Positions 8,601 through 16,201 of a stretch of DNA of 18,954 bases are shown here, piece after piece (the stretch's first letter is position 1; each line of letters begins with the position of its first letter). Source of the DNA: Mycobacteriaceae bacterium (GTDB lineage Bacteria; Actinomycetota; Actinomycetes; Mycobacteriales; Mycobacteriaceae); NCBI GenBank assembly GCA_013362555.1, contig JABFVX010000412.1, positions 1 to 18,954 on the forward strand, read 5' to 3'. The translations under genes were made by a program, and so were the position numbers. Below the pieces are notes generated by a model. The model was not told where the DNA came from. It saw only the letters and a list, made by a program, of their open reading frames with translations, and searched no databases.

Positions 8601-9226
8601 AGGGCGTGCTCGCCCACGCCGCTGTCGTCTACGGCTATTTCCCCGCGGTGTCCGACGGCGACGACGTGGTCGTTCTGGCCGAGCCGACGCCGGACGCGGC
8701 GCAGCGACGCCGGTTCCGGTTCCCGCGCCAGCAGCGCGACCGGTTCCTGTGCATCGCGGACTTCGTGCGCTCCCGCGAGCACGCCGCGGCGACCGGCCAG
8801 GTGGACGTGCTCCCGTTCCAGCTGGTCACCATGGGCCAGCCGATCGCGGATTTCGCGAACGCCCTGTTCGCTGCGGACAACTACCGTGACTATCTCGAAG
8901 TGCACGGGATCGGCGTGCAGCTCACCGAGGCGCTGGCGGAGTACTGGCACGGCCGCATCCGCCAGGAACTCGTCCTGGAGGGGCGCAGCGTCGCCGCGGA
9001 AGACCCGACCGACGTGTCGGAGTTCTTCAAACTCGGCTACCGCGGCGCCCGCTACTCCTTCGGCTACGGCGCCTGTCCGGACCTGGAGGACCGGGCCGCG
9101 CTGGTGGAGCTCCTGGGCGCCGACCGCATCGGAGTTGCGCTCTCGGAGGAACTCCAGCTGCACCCCGAACAATCCACCGACGCTTTCGTCCTCCACCCCC
9201 CGGAAGCAAAGTACTTCAGCGTGTAG
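5645..9226 (+). CDS. metH: Cobalamin-dependent methionine synthase
   Basis: A 1193-residue enzyme (EC 2.1.1.13) that moves a methyl group from 5-methyltetrahydrofolate to homocysteine through bound cobalamin; the family is typically about 1200 residues. The homocysteine domain (about 1-320) starts at LIGDGAMGTMLQ and has zinc ligands Cys229 (GLNCATG), Cys295 and Cys296 (GGCCGT). The folate-binding domain starts near residue 342 (MIGERTNANGSKAF). The cap/B12 domain has DVHDIGKN with the cobalt ligand His744, followed by SGLLVKS. A charged Ala/Arg/Glu-rich linker (about 870-915) leads to the SAM-dependent reactivation domain (about 918-1193), which ends in VLHPPEAKYFSV. All catalytic residues are present. 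ATG 5645 is supported by the leaderless -10 at 5632. Confidence 0.98.
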   Translation: MSVAPGSAFLDALSRRVLIGDGAMGTMLQAADLTLDDFRGLEGCNEILNVTRPDVLRDIHRAYFEAGADAVETNTFGCNLPNLADYDIADRIRELSESGTRLAREVADEMGPGADGIPRFVLGSMGPGTKLPTLGHAPFAVLRDAYAESALGMLDGGADAVLIETCQDLLQVKAAVTGTKAAMERAGRTVPIITHVTVETTGTMLLGSEIGAALAALEPLGIDLIGLNCATGPDEMSEHLRYLSRHSRLPVSVMPNAGLPVLGPNGAEYPLRPDELAVALSGFVAEYGLAMVGGCCGTTPEHVRQVVAAVREVRKAVRAPEHEPAVSSLYTSVPFEQDASVMMIGERTNANGSKAFRDAMLERDWERCVDIAKDQTRDGAHMLDLCVDYVGRDGVADMAEVASRLATASTLPIMLDSTETDVLRAGLEHLGGRCAVNSVNYEDGDGPESRFAKTMALVAEHGAAVVALTIDEEGQARTAETKVAIAERLIADITGNWGVDEDAIIVDTLTFTICTGQEESRRDAIETIRAIAELKRRHPTVQTTLGLSNISFGLNPAARQVLNSVFLHECREAGLDTAIVHASKILPMARIPDEHREVALDLIYDRRRDGYDPLQTLMALFEGVSASSARASRAAELAALPLFERLERRIVDGERNGLEADLDAALAERPALAIINDTLLAGMKTVGELFGSGQMQLPFVLQSAEVMKTAVAHLEPHMEKASDGTGAALGKGRIVLATVKGDVHDIGKNLVDIILSNNGYEVVNLGIKQPISAIIEAAVDKKADVIGMSGLLVKSTVVMKENLEELNAKGMADQFPVMLGGAALTRSYVENDLTDVYAGEVSYARDAFEGLRLMDTIMSRKRGGGSDADTPEAEAARAKAAERKARHERSRRIAEQRKAAETPVEVPARSDVAAELPVPTPPFWGNRIVKGVSLQDYSGLLDERALFLGQWGLRGQRGGEGPSYDELVETEGRPRLRYWLDRLTAEGVLAHAAVVYGYFPAVSDGDDVVVLAEPTPDAAQRRRFRFPRQQRDRFLCIADFVRSREHAAATGQVDVLPFQLVTMGQPIADFANALFAADNYRDYLEVHGIGVQLTEALAEYWHGRIRQELVLEGRSVAAEDPTDVSEFFKLGYRGARYSFGYGACPDLEDRAALVELLGADRIGVALSEELQLHPEQSTDAFVLHPPEAKYFSV

Positions 9227-9230
9227 AACT

Positions 9231-9281
9231 TCCGGAATGACCCGTGAGGTGCGGTGGACGCACGTCACGGGTCATTCCGGA
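9231..9281. terminator. Hairpin terminator shared by metH and the convergent luciferase-like gene
   Basis: Perfect 17-bp arms (9231-9247 and 9265-9281) enclose a 17-nt segment. That segment itself contains a further 5-bp stem (GTGCG/CGCAC). The hairpin starts 4 bp after the metH stop and contains the stop codon of the opposing gene (9272-9274). No T-tract follows. It should act on both strands. Confidence 0.8.
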
Positions 9282-10309
9282 GGTGTCTGAACCCCGCGGG
9301 CGGCCGTGCGCAGCTGCGGTCGCGGAGCGACCAATCCACCACAGGCCTTGCCTGCCAGTTCCACGATGCCCGGTTCGTGCCCGTTGGTGACCAGGTTGAC
9401 GATCAGGCCCTGGATGCCGTGGTCCAGGACGCGGGTCTGAAGCTGTTCGGCCACGTCGTCCGGGGTGCCGACGAACTGGCGGTCGGCTTGGGTCTCGGTG
9501 CGGGCGGAGGCGGGCAGCGACGAGAGGTCGGCCACGCCCTGGCGGCGCAGCAGGTCGGCCTGGAGGGCTCGGGCGCGGTCGCCGTCTTCGTCGACGATGA
9601 CGAAAGCGAGGAAGCTGGTGTCCAGGGTCGACGGGTCGCGGCCGGCCTCGGCGCAGCGCGCATGCAGTGCGTCGAGCTTGCGCGGCAGGTCCGAGGCGTT
9701 GCAGATGATGTTGAGGTGGTCTGCGAAGCGTGCTGCCAGGGTGAAGGTCTTCTGCTCGCCGCCGCCGCCCAGCAGGACCGGCAGGTCGTCGCGTACCCGG
9801 GGCTCGTTGATGGCGTTTTCGGTGCGGTACCAGCGGCCCTCGGCCGAGGGCCGCTCCCCGCGCAGCATCGGCACGATGATCTCCAGCGCTTCCTCCAGCC
9901 GTTGGAAGCGGTCGGCGAAGGTGCCGAAATCGATGCCGTAGCCGCGGTGTTCGAGTTCGTACCAGCCTGCGCCGATTCCCAGCACCGCGCGGCCCCCGCT
10001 CACCACGTCCAGGGTGGTGACCGTCTTGGCGGTGATGGCAGGATTGCGGTACGTGTTCCCGGTTACCAAGGCGGACAACTGGATTCGATCGGTCTCCGCC
10101 GCGAGGGCCGACAGTGTGGTGTACGCCTCCAGCATCGGCTCGTCCGGCGCCCCGAGCAGCGGCAGCTGGTAGAAGTGGTCCATGACGAAGGCCGCGTCGA
10201 AGCCGGCGGCCTCGGCCGCCCGGGCTTGCGCGACGACCGCCGCGAACAGGTCCCGCGGCGGTACGCCGTAGCTGAAATTGGGCATCTGGTATCCGAGGCG
10301 AATGGTCAT
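9272..10309 (-). CDS. LLM-class (luciferase-like) F420-dependent oxidoreductase
   Basis: A 345-residue TIM-barrel oxidoreductase of the bacterial-luciferase/F420-dependent superfamily. Features seen are the N-terminal LGYQMPNFSYG, the strand-helix AAEAAGFDAAFVMDHF, the LSALVTGNTYRNPAITAKTVTTLDVVSGGRAVLGIGAGW block typical of cofactor-pocket loops, and the C-terminal GTPDDVAEQL. These align with F420-dependent glucose-6-phosphate dehydrogenase-like and TIGR03560-type proteins; the substrate is unknown. ATG 10309 is chosen over the upstream frame start because -10 and -35 elements lie directly before it and would otherwise be inside the gene. The stop codon lies in the terminator stem. The MerR-type promoter suggests induction by a reactive small molecule rather than constitutive expression. 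Confidence 0.9.
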   Translation of the reverse strand: MTIRLGYQMPNFSYGVPPRDLFAAVVAQARAAEAAGFDAAFVMDHFYQLPLLGAPDEPMLEAYTTLSALAAETDRIQLSALVTGNTYRNPAITAKTVTTLDVVSGGRAVLGIGAGWYELEHRGYGIDFGTFADRFQRLEEALEIIVPMLRGERPSAEGRWYRTENAINEPRVRDDLPVLLGGGGEQKTFTLAARFADHLNIICNASDLPRKLDALHARCAEAGRDPSTLDTSFLAFVIVDEDGDRARALQADLLRRQGVADLSSLPASARTETQADRQFVGTPDDVAEQLQTRVLDHGIQGLIVNLVTNGHEPGIVELAGKACGGLVAPRPQLRTAARGVQTPPE

Positions 10310-10316
10310 GGCCGCA

Positions 10317-10347
10317 ACGCTACGAGTTGGAGCGCACTCCAAGTCAA
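10317..10347 (-). promoter_or_regulatory. MerR-type promoter/operator of the LLM oxidoreductase gene
   Basis: On the minus strand, TTGACT (10347-10342) is a -35 and TAGCGT (10322-10317) a -10, separated by 19 bp. The dyad TTGGAG-nnnn-CTCCAA (10327-10342) occupies the spacer. An overlong spacer filled by a palindrome is the hallmark of promoters that MerR-family activators untwist. The half-site resembles those I recall for NmlR/AdhR-type aldehyde-responsive MerR proteins. The -10 lies 7 nt before ATG 10309, so the message is probably leaderless. No merR gene is in the window. Confidence 0.7.
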
Positions 10348-10387
10348 GGGGCAAACTGTGCGATTTCGTCGGGAACTGATCGTCGGG

Positions 10388-13300
10388 TCAGGTGGGGACG
10401 TCGGAATGTCCGAAATGATCGAGTGCACTGCGGAATTCGGTGGATGCGATCCCGTAGGCGAGCGCCAGGCTGTGCATCGCCTCGATGTGGCCGGAGAGCC
10501 GGCCACACTCGATGTCGACAATCGTAGGGGCCTCGACGCCCACCATATTGGCGACGGCAACCTCATGCAAACGGCGCCTGAGCCGGTGGGCGGTGAACCA
10601 CTCGGCGAGACTTGAGCTGTGGAGATAGTCGAGCGAGAGTTCGGCCTCGTCCAGTTGCCTGATGGAATCGGCCGTGTGCCTTTGGCCGAACTTCTCGAGG
10701 CCGTTGTGGAATTCGGTCGGAGTGATGCCGTAGAAGGCGCGGACGCTCCGCAACAGCCGCGCCGACACGCGTTTGGCGTTGGTCTCGACTTCCCAGATGG
10801 TCGAGCGATCGACATGGAGCGCGCCCGCTGCCTCCGGTCTGGACAACGCGCGCCGGAGGCGGTGTGCTTGCAGCCACTCCCCGAGACTGTCGTAGCCGAA
10901 AGGATCGAGCGACGCGTGGGAGCGGTCGATCGCCTCGATTTCCGCAGCCAGTTCGGCGCGGTCGAACTGAAGGAGTGCGTCGTGGAATTGCGTTGCGTCG
11001 ATGGCGAGCGCCTCACGGACAGCGCGGAGGTTCACGGCCCGTATTCCCGGTTGGTCGGACTCCAGCCGGGCGATGAGCTTGGGATCCACGCCTGCTTGCC
11101 TGGACAGCCCGGCTCGGGTCTGTCCCTTGATGCGTCGATCTGCTGAGATCCACTCGCCGAGGCTGTCGAATTGGGTGTAGTCGAGGTGCAGGACCGCGTC
11201 TGGTGGTGGTGCAGGGTCTTCCGCCTTTCGAATCGCCGCCGCAGCGTCAGCTCGTTCGAATTGCTTCAATACGGCGTCAAACACTTCTGGCGCGATGCTG
11301 AGACCGTCGCGGACGGCTCGCAGCAGGCGTGGTCGGGGCTTGTGTCGTCCGGACTCGAGATCCGAAATTGCCTGTTGGCGCATGTTCGTCCGCTCGGCGA
11401 GCTGCAGCTGCGACAGGCCGCGTCGTTGCCGCTCGGTCTGGATCCAAGCACCGAGTGCCTGTTGGGCGAGAAAGCTGTGGTCGTTCGACTTGTCTACAGC
11501 GCTGTCGATCTCGCTCCGAGGGCCGGACGGCTCCGGTGTCGCGCCAATTCGAGATACTGGACGATCCGTTCCTGGAAGGGAATCCGATGTTCCCGACTTG
11601 TGCAGCGGGTTTGCGGCAGATCCGTCGGGATGCAGGACCACGGCGTACAGCCTGGCGGCCGGGTGCTGCTCGCCCCAGGCGTGCGGGTAGTCGTAAACCT
11701 TGTCGCCGAGCTTTTCGCGGACCCACACCTGGTTGTCCTTGGGGTAATACGCCTTGAGGTGAGCTCCGACGCTGTCGGGCCTTGTGCCCAAGCCGCGGTA
11801 TTCGACAGCCAAGGCGACGATATCGCCGGTGGCCCTCACGTGGAGCGCGGCTTCGTCTGTCGACGAGTAGCCGCCGAGCTTCCAGCTCCCGCCAAGGCGA
11901 CGGGCTACGTCCATCCCGTCGACACCGGCTATCCGAGCCCATCCGATGTCGGCGTCGTCGGCGAATCTGCGGATAGCCGGGTTCCCGGTGAGATCGGCGA
12001 TGAAATCGACTACCGCGACTGCACAGTCGAGCGGCGCTTCCAGCTTGGCCAGGTGCCCGATGATCGCCCGGTCGGTGAGTTGGTCCGGCCCAGCGTCGGA
12101 GGGCCGCGAGTACGGGCCGTTGCCGTCGCCGACCGCAGACACTTCACCGAAGTCTCTGATTGCGCTGAGGAACATGTCCATCGTGTCGTAGTCGATGTGC
12201 GACATGGTGTTCGGGTTTTCCGGACCGTCGGGCTCGAAGCGCAGGATTGACGCTGTGCTGCCCGGTGGCTGGTCGCGGTGGAACTCGGCCACATAGTCCA
12301 TTACCAGCGGAAGCATCCAGAGCGGCATGCCCGAAGAGGTGTAGCTGTGCACCGTCGTAGCGAGGGTGTAGTCGCCGAACGCTATGTCCACAATGCCGCG
12401 GTTGGGCTGGAATTCCAGCAGGTATGCCTTGGCGCCGATCGCGAAGGCGGTGTGGTCTATGTGGCTCAGCGCCGCCGTGAATGCGGCGAGGCCCGGCCGC
12501 AGATGCTCCAGCTCTTGCTGCGACATGTCGTGGAGTCGGTCGAGCATGTGCGCGATCTGTAGTCGTTGCTCGTAGTCGCGCCGGGACGGCACGTGGCCGG
12601 CGGGCGGCAGGCTGGGATCCGGCAGCGGGTTGGAATCCGGTCCTGGGTGGTCGGCGACCGGCGAGGGGCTGCGATCCGATTCGACCAGTATTACGTGGGT
12701 GACACGGCCGCTCGGTACAGCAGGCGATCGATCAGGGGACGTCCCCGCTCCGGGGTATTCGGCGGCCCAGTGGCTGTCGGGCCTGGTCGCCCAGTCGTGG
12801 GCCAGTAGGGGTGTGACCCACGGCGCCGAGTCCGCTGTCCCGGCGATGTGCTCGAGCGCGTCGAAGACCTGTATGTGGAGTTCCCGGTGGCCCGGCGCAT
12901 CCGGTGACTCGGACAGTCGCACCATCTGCCTGCCTTCGTCGAGGCCGGGCTCCATCAATTCCGCAAGGATGAGGCGCACGTCGCGGAACTGGCCGTTGTT
13001 GAGCCAGCCGCGACTGCGCAGGCGGTCGGTCAGCCATCGGCCGGCCTTGTCGATGCTGTGCCAATGGGTGGGTTCGGTGGCGGTCAGTGTGAATGTGTCC
13101 GGAAGCAGGTGAACCTGGCCTGCCACGATCATGGCCTGGTATTTGATGTCCGGCGGGATCCAGGTGGCGCCGTATGCCGGATTCGCGGGATCGTGCATGT
13201 CGGGGAGTGCGAGCGAGTCCACGTTACGGGTGGTCGAGGCGACGTAGGTTTCCTTGATGCCGGTGTCGGTGGCGTGGTGGGCGGCGAGGTTGTCCACGTC

Positions 13301-16201
13301 GAGGTGGAGGTATGCGTCGATATATGGGGCCAGATTGTGGTTAAGGACAGCGCTGTTGAGCGCATTGCCGCCGCCGCGACGGCCGATCACGGTGATGCGC
13401 GGCAATGGCGTTTCGGCTTGCCGAGCGTGTTCGTGGAGTTCGGCGACAATGGCGGCGACGCGATGCGCCACGGTCTCGATGTGCGCCCCGTGCGGTGCCA
13501 AGCCGGCGATCACGGCCACCGCATGGGTGGCTTTACCGTAGTCCTGCACAGTCGCGCGATTCTCCCTGGTCGCCTCCTCGTGCAAAACCTGGGCCCAGGC
13601 GACCACGTCGGCAAAGGTGCGGCCGACGTCGCCGCTGCCGCTGTCGAGTGCGATCACGACCGACCGAGCGTCCACCGACCCGACCGCCACCAAGGTCCCC
13701 GGGCCTTCGGGCCGATAAGACAACACTCGCAGCGACGGCGGCGTGAGCAGCTTCGACGGTCGCTGCTCGGCGTTGACAATGGTGTCGCGAAGCGACGGAC
13801 TGCCGGGCGGCGCCTGCCGGTACGGGGCGTGCGGTGTCTCGGACATGACATGGCGGTTGACGAGGTCGCGGATTTCCCACGGCATCGCGGGATTCTCGGC
13901 GAACAGCCTGCGTGTTTCCGGGTCTGCTCGGATCGCGTGCAGGAGATCGGGCACCCACACCGCGGCGGACATGAGGGGCTCGGCAGCGCGGACTGCCCGT
14001 ATGACCGCGTCGTGGGCGGCGGCGACATCGGTGGCCGCGGCGACTCGGTCCAGGTGGTCCCGCAGTATTCGCACTATTGCGGCGGGCTCGATGTCGGAGT
14101 TGGCCGATGCGCGGTCACCCCAGGTTGTGCGAGCCAGTGCGGCCGGATTGTAGATGGCGTCCTCGCCGGTCGGATCCGGCACGAGATCAACACTACGGAA
14201 ATGGAATTCGGCCAGTCGCTGCGCCGGAAGGGCCGATTCCGGCAACGACAGTGCGGTCACCCCCGCCTGCGCCAGCCAGCCGCGACTGCCTGCGGAGACG
14301 AGCAGCGGAACAGAGTCATCGCCCGCGACAATGTGCCATTGCTGTTGTTCGCCGGACAGGCGCGTCGGCCATGCCCCATGCCGCGCCGCGATGGCGCCGA
14401 GTAGCGTGCGCCCGTCGGCGGCAATCTGAGCGTTGGTCGCGAGCAGGGGCCTGGAACGGATGCCGCCGTCCGCATCGGGCCAGCCCCAGCCGCTGAGACG
14501 CAGGACCACGGCATGTGGCCGGGCCGGGGCCCCCTCCGCCGCGCCAGTGAGCGCCAGTTGCCGGTAGTGCTCGACGATGCTCGGCAGCAGCGCGGCCGCA
14601 CCGGCCGAATACCACACCTGGTGTACGTGGACAGCCGCGAACCGCGCCGAATCGAGATCGCCGATCACCACCTCGACCACCGGGGCGCTGTCGGCATGTC
14701 GGGAAGCGTTCGCCAGCAGCAGCCGCACCGGAGGCGGACCGGGCAGGTCTGCGGCCAAGCGCTCGGCGTCTCGAACCATGTGCAGCACGGTTGCACATGC
14801 CTCGACCTGATGTGCTGCGGCGCTGGATTCTTGACCGACGAGGTTCGGGTCGAGGCTGTCCACAATCCGGGTCAAGGTCGCGATTCCCGTCCGGCTGCGC
14901 TCCGTCGCCGGAATTCCTTCCAGGCCGCCGATGGTCGAGTCGTCCAGCGCCACACGGTGCTCCGGGTCGAGCGCACGGTACCAGTCGCGGACGCGGACTG
15001 CTTTCGCCTCGGCATGCGGGACCACGTCATCGAGAAACGTCGGCAGCGCCCGCCGCACGTCGTCCTTGCCGCCCGGCAGCCGTCGCCACGCTTCGGCAGC
15101 CGTGAGGATGTCCTGTGCGGTCGGTTCCCGGACAGGCCCGGATGTCAAGTCCCCGAGCCGGTCCCGGCCGTGGGTGCGCGGTCCTCCTGCTGTGGCCGCG
15201 CCGTGTGCGCGCGCCGTGGTGACGGCGGTGATGGCTGAGCCGACCAAACCGCTGCCGAGACCGGCGGCGAGCGCATCCTTCAGTTCCGCTGCAGTGGGAG
15301 GACGGCCGCCTGCCATGGAGCCTAGCAGCAGGCCCGGGACGCTGCCTGCCACACCGCCTGCCGCGCCCGCGCCCAGGGTGCCCGCGGCGTGCAGGCTCCA
15401 GCGGGCAACGTGATTGGCGCTCTTGGCGACGGCGCGGCCGAGCAGGTGTCCCGCTGCCGCGCTCGCGCCGAACCCGAACAGGCCGCTCACAGCACCGTTG
15501 ACGGTGGAGGCAGAGAGGGAGTCGGCATCGTAGCTTGCGCGATGACCGGCAGCGATCTGATCATGTTGCGCCAAGGCGTCGAGCCCGCCGCCGAATGCGG
15601 CGCCCAGTCCGGGGCCGACGACGGCCCCGGCTACGAGCGATTTGTGGGTGGCGACCCAGTGCAGCATGCCCCTGGCGGCTGCCTCGTAGCTGCCGACGCT
15701 GGCGGTGCGAGCGAGCTGTTGTTCGGTGATCAGTCGTACCGCCACTGTGGTGCGCCTGCGATCCGCGACCGCTTTGGCCGCACCGTAGGCGAACATCGTG
15801 GCGTCGGTGATCAGCTGAATTGCCAATAGCCACAGCGAGTATTGGATGAGCAGCTTGGCGTGTTCGGTGACCAGAGCTTCGTCGCGGCATTGCCGTCCGA
15901 GGCTCTCGCAGAATTCTGCTTGCGCTCGGACGTCGTCAGTGTGCTTCCGGACTGCGGCAATGAGTGCGTCGACTGCAGTCGACCGCTCATTCGCAACCAT
16001 GCGGATCGGCATCGTGGCAAGTCTGGTCGCGGCGGCAAGCTGCCGGTCCCGTTGGGTGAACCACTCGCCCGCGAGCATGCGCAAGCGGTCTTCGTTGGCC
16101 TGCGGCCAGTCGCCCGCGACCCAGTACGCCAACTGCTGCAACTCGGGGGAAAGCTGCAGCGGCATGTGGATCAGGCTGTCGGCGAAGGTCATGCAGCGCA
16201 T
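10388..16201 (-). CDS. Giant WXG100/CpnT-like multidomain protein with four C-terminal Xre-like HTH modules
   Basis: One uninterrupted frame of 1937 codons. Residues 1-155 (PLQLSPELQQLAYWVAGDW onward) resemble the CpnT-type WXG100-like N-terminal domain of mycobacterial and nocardial secreted polymorphic toxins. Residues 187-330 are Gly/Ala-rich and hydrophobic, with glycine-zipper-like repeats. Residues about 407-655 begin like DUF1023 alpha/beta hydrolases (WYRALDPEH, GLEGIPATER). Residues about 825-1065 look like a second copy, but the nucleophile elbow expected as GHSYG reads GRRGG at 940-944. Residues 1390-1525 may be a papain-fold segment (Cys1393, His1481). Pro-rich linkers lie at 1150-1205 and 1530-1575. 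Residues 1583-1930 hold four HTH modules. The start is uncertain: ATG 16201, 16192 and 16165 are all in frame. No immunity, chaperone or ESX gene is adjacent. The gene is clear; domain calls other than the HTHs are from memory of families. Confidence 0.9.
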   Translation of the reverse strand: MRCMTFADSLIHMPLQLSPELQQLAYWVAGDWPQANEDRLRMLAGEWFTQRDRQLAAATRLATMPIRMVANERSTAVDALIAAVRKHTDDVRAQAEFCESLGRQCRDEALVTEHAKLLIQYSLWLLAIQLITDATMFAYGAAKAVADRRRTTVAVRLITEQQLARTASVGSYEAAARGMLHWVATHKSLVAGAVVGPGLGAAFGGGLDALAQHDQIAAGHRASYDADSLSASTVNGAVSGLFGFGASAAAGHLLGRAVAKSANHVARWSLHAAGTLGAGAAGGVAGSVPGLLLGSMAGGRPPTAAELKDALAAGLGSGLVGSAITAVTTARAHGAATAGGPRTHGRDRLGDLTSGPVREPTAQDILTAAEAWRRLPGGKDDVRRALPTFLDDVVPHAEAKAVRVRDWYRALDPEHRVALDDSTIGGLEGIPATERSRTGIATLTRIVDSLDPNLVGQESSAAAHQVEACATVLHMVRDAERLAADLPGPPPVRLLLANASRHADSAPVVEVVIGDLDSARFAAVHVHQVWYSAGAAALLPSIVEHYRQLALTGAAEGAPARPHAVVLRLSGWGWPDADGGIRSRPLLATNAQIAADGRTLLGAIAARHGAWPTRLSGEQQQWHIVAGDDSVPLLVSAGSRGWLAQAGVTALSLPESALPAQRLAEFHFRSVDLVPDPTGEDAIYNPAALARTTWGDRASANSDIEPAAIVRILRDHLDRVAAATDVAAAHDAVIRAVRAAEPLMSAAVWVPDLLHAIRADPETRRLFAENPAMPWEIRDLVNRHVMSETPHAPYRQAPPGSPSLRDTIVNAEQRPSKLLTPPSLRVLSYRPEGPGTLVAVGSVDARSVVIALDSGSGDVGRTFADVVAWAQVLHEEATRENRATVQDYGKATHAVAVIAGLAPHGAHIETVAHRVAAIVAELHEHARQAETPLPRITVIGRRGGGNALNSAVLNHNLAPYIDAYLHLDVDNLAAHHATDTGIKETYVASTTRNVDSLALPDMHDPANPAYGATWIPPDIKYQAMIVAGQVHLLPDTFTLTATEPTHWHSIDKAGRWLTDRLRSRGWLNNGQFRDVRLILAELMEPGLDEGRQMVRLSESPDAPGHRELHIQVFDALEHIAGTADSAPWVTPLLAHDWATRPDSHWAAEYPGAGTSPDRSPAVPSGRVTHVILVESDRSPSPVADHPGPDSNPLPDPSLPPAGHVPSRRDYEQRLQIAHMLDRLHDMSQQELEHLRPGLAAFTAALSHIDHTAFAIGAKAYLLEFQPNRGIVDIAFGDYTLATTVHSYTSSGMPLWMLPLVMDYVAEFHRDQPPGSTASILRFEPDGPENPNTMSHIDYDTMDMFLSAIRDFGEVSAVGDGNGPYSRPSDAGPDQLTDRAIIGHLAKLEAPLDCAVAVVDFIADLTGNPAIRRFADDADIGWARIAGVDGMDVARRLGGSWKLGGYSSTDEAALHVRATGDIVALAVEYRGLGTRPDSVGAHLKAYYPKDNQVWVREKLGDKVYDYPHAWGEQHPAARLYAVVLHPDGSAANPLHKSGTSDSLPGTDRPVSRIGATPEPSGPRSEIDSAVDKSNDHSFLAQQALGAWIQTERQRRGLSQLQLAERTNMRQQAISDLESGRHKPRPRLLRAVRDGLSIAPEVFDAVLKQFERADAAAAIRKAEDPAPPPDAVLHLDYTQFDSLGEWISADRRIKGQTRAGLSRQAGVDPKLIARLESDQPGIRAVNLRAVREALAIDATQFHDALLQFDRAELAAEIEAIDRSHASLDPFGYDSLGEWLQAHRLRRALSRPEAAGALHVDRSTIWEVETNAKRVSARLLRSVRAFYGITPTEFHNGLEKFGQRHTADSIRQLDEAELSLDYLHSSSLAEWFTAHRLRRRLHEVAVANMVGVEAPTIVDIECGRLSGHIEAMHSLALAYGIASTEFRSALDHFGHSDVPT
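10412..11455 (-). repeat. Four tandem Xre-like HTH coding modules (residues 1583-1930)
   Basis: The modules start at residues 1583, 1681, 1773 and 1865, so the spacing is 98, 92 and 92 residues. In coordinates they are 11455-11258, 11161-10964, 10885-10688 and 10609-10412. Each opens with L-G/A-E/A-W and an xxRxxxG/A-type helix, has an HTH core with an I-x-x-L/V/I-E recognition-helix end, and closes with F-x-x-x-L-x-x-F. Linkers also match (a region ending in LDY/LDP...S). Module 1 is the most canonical (LSQLQLAERTNMRQQAISDLESGR); later copies diverge. This indicates duplication of a unit of about 92 residues. Whether all four copies bind DNA is not known. Confidence 0.8.

Noticed and set aside
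9254..10615. 453-codon plus-strand frame over the LLM gene and the end of the giant gene
   Set aside because: It crosses a strong terminator hairpin, a MerR-type promoter and two real minus-strand genes, and shows no recognisable domain.
13058..14404. 448-codon plus-strand frame inside the giant gene
   Set aside because: The composition is compatible with an antisense shadow. The minus frame is continuous through it and carries coherent domain-like segments.
10388..16201. The giant gene as two genes (toxin-like protein plus a separate Xre regulator)
   Set aside because: The frame has no stop across 1937 codons, and no promoter or Shine-Dalgarno stands out in the linker before the first HTH module. 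A single protein is the simplest reading.
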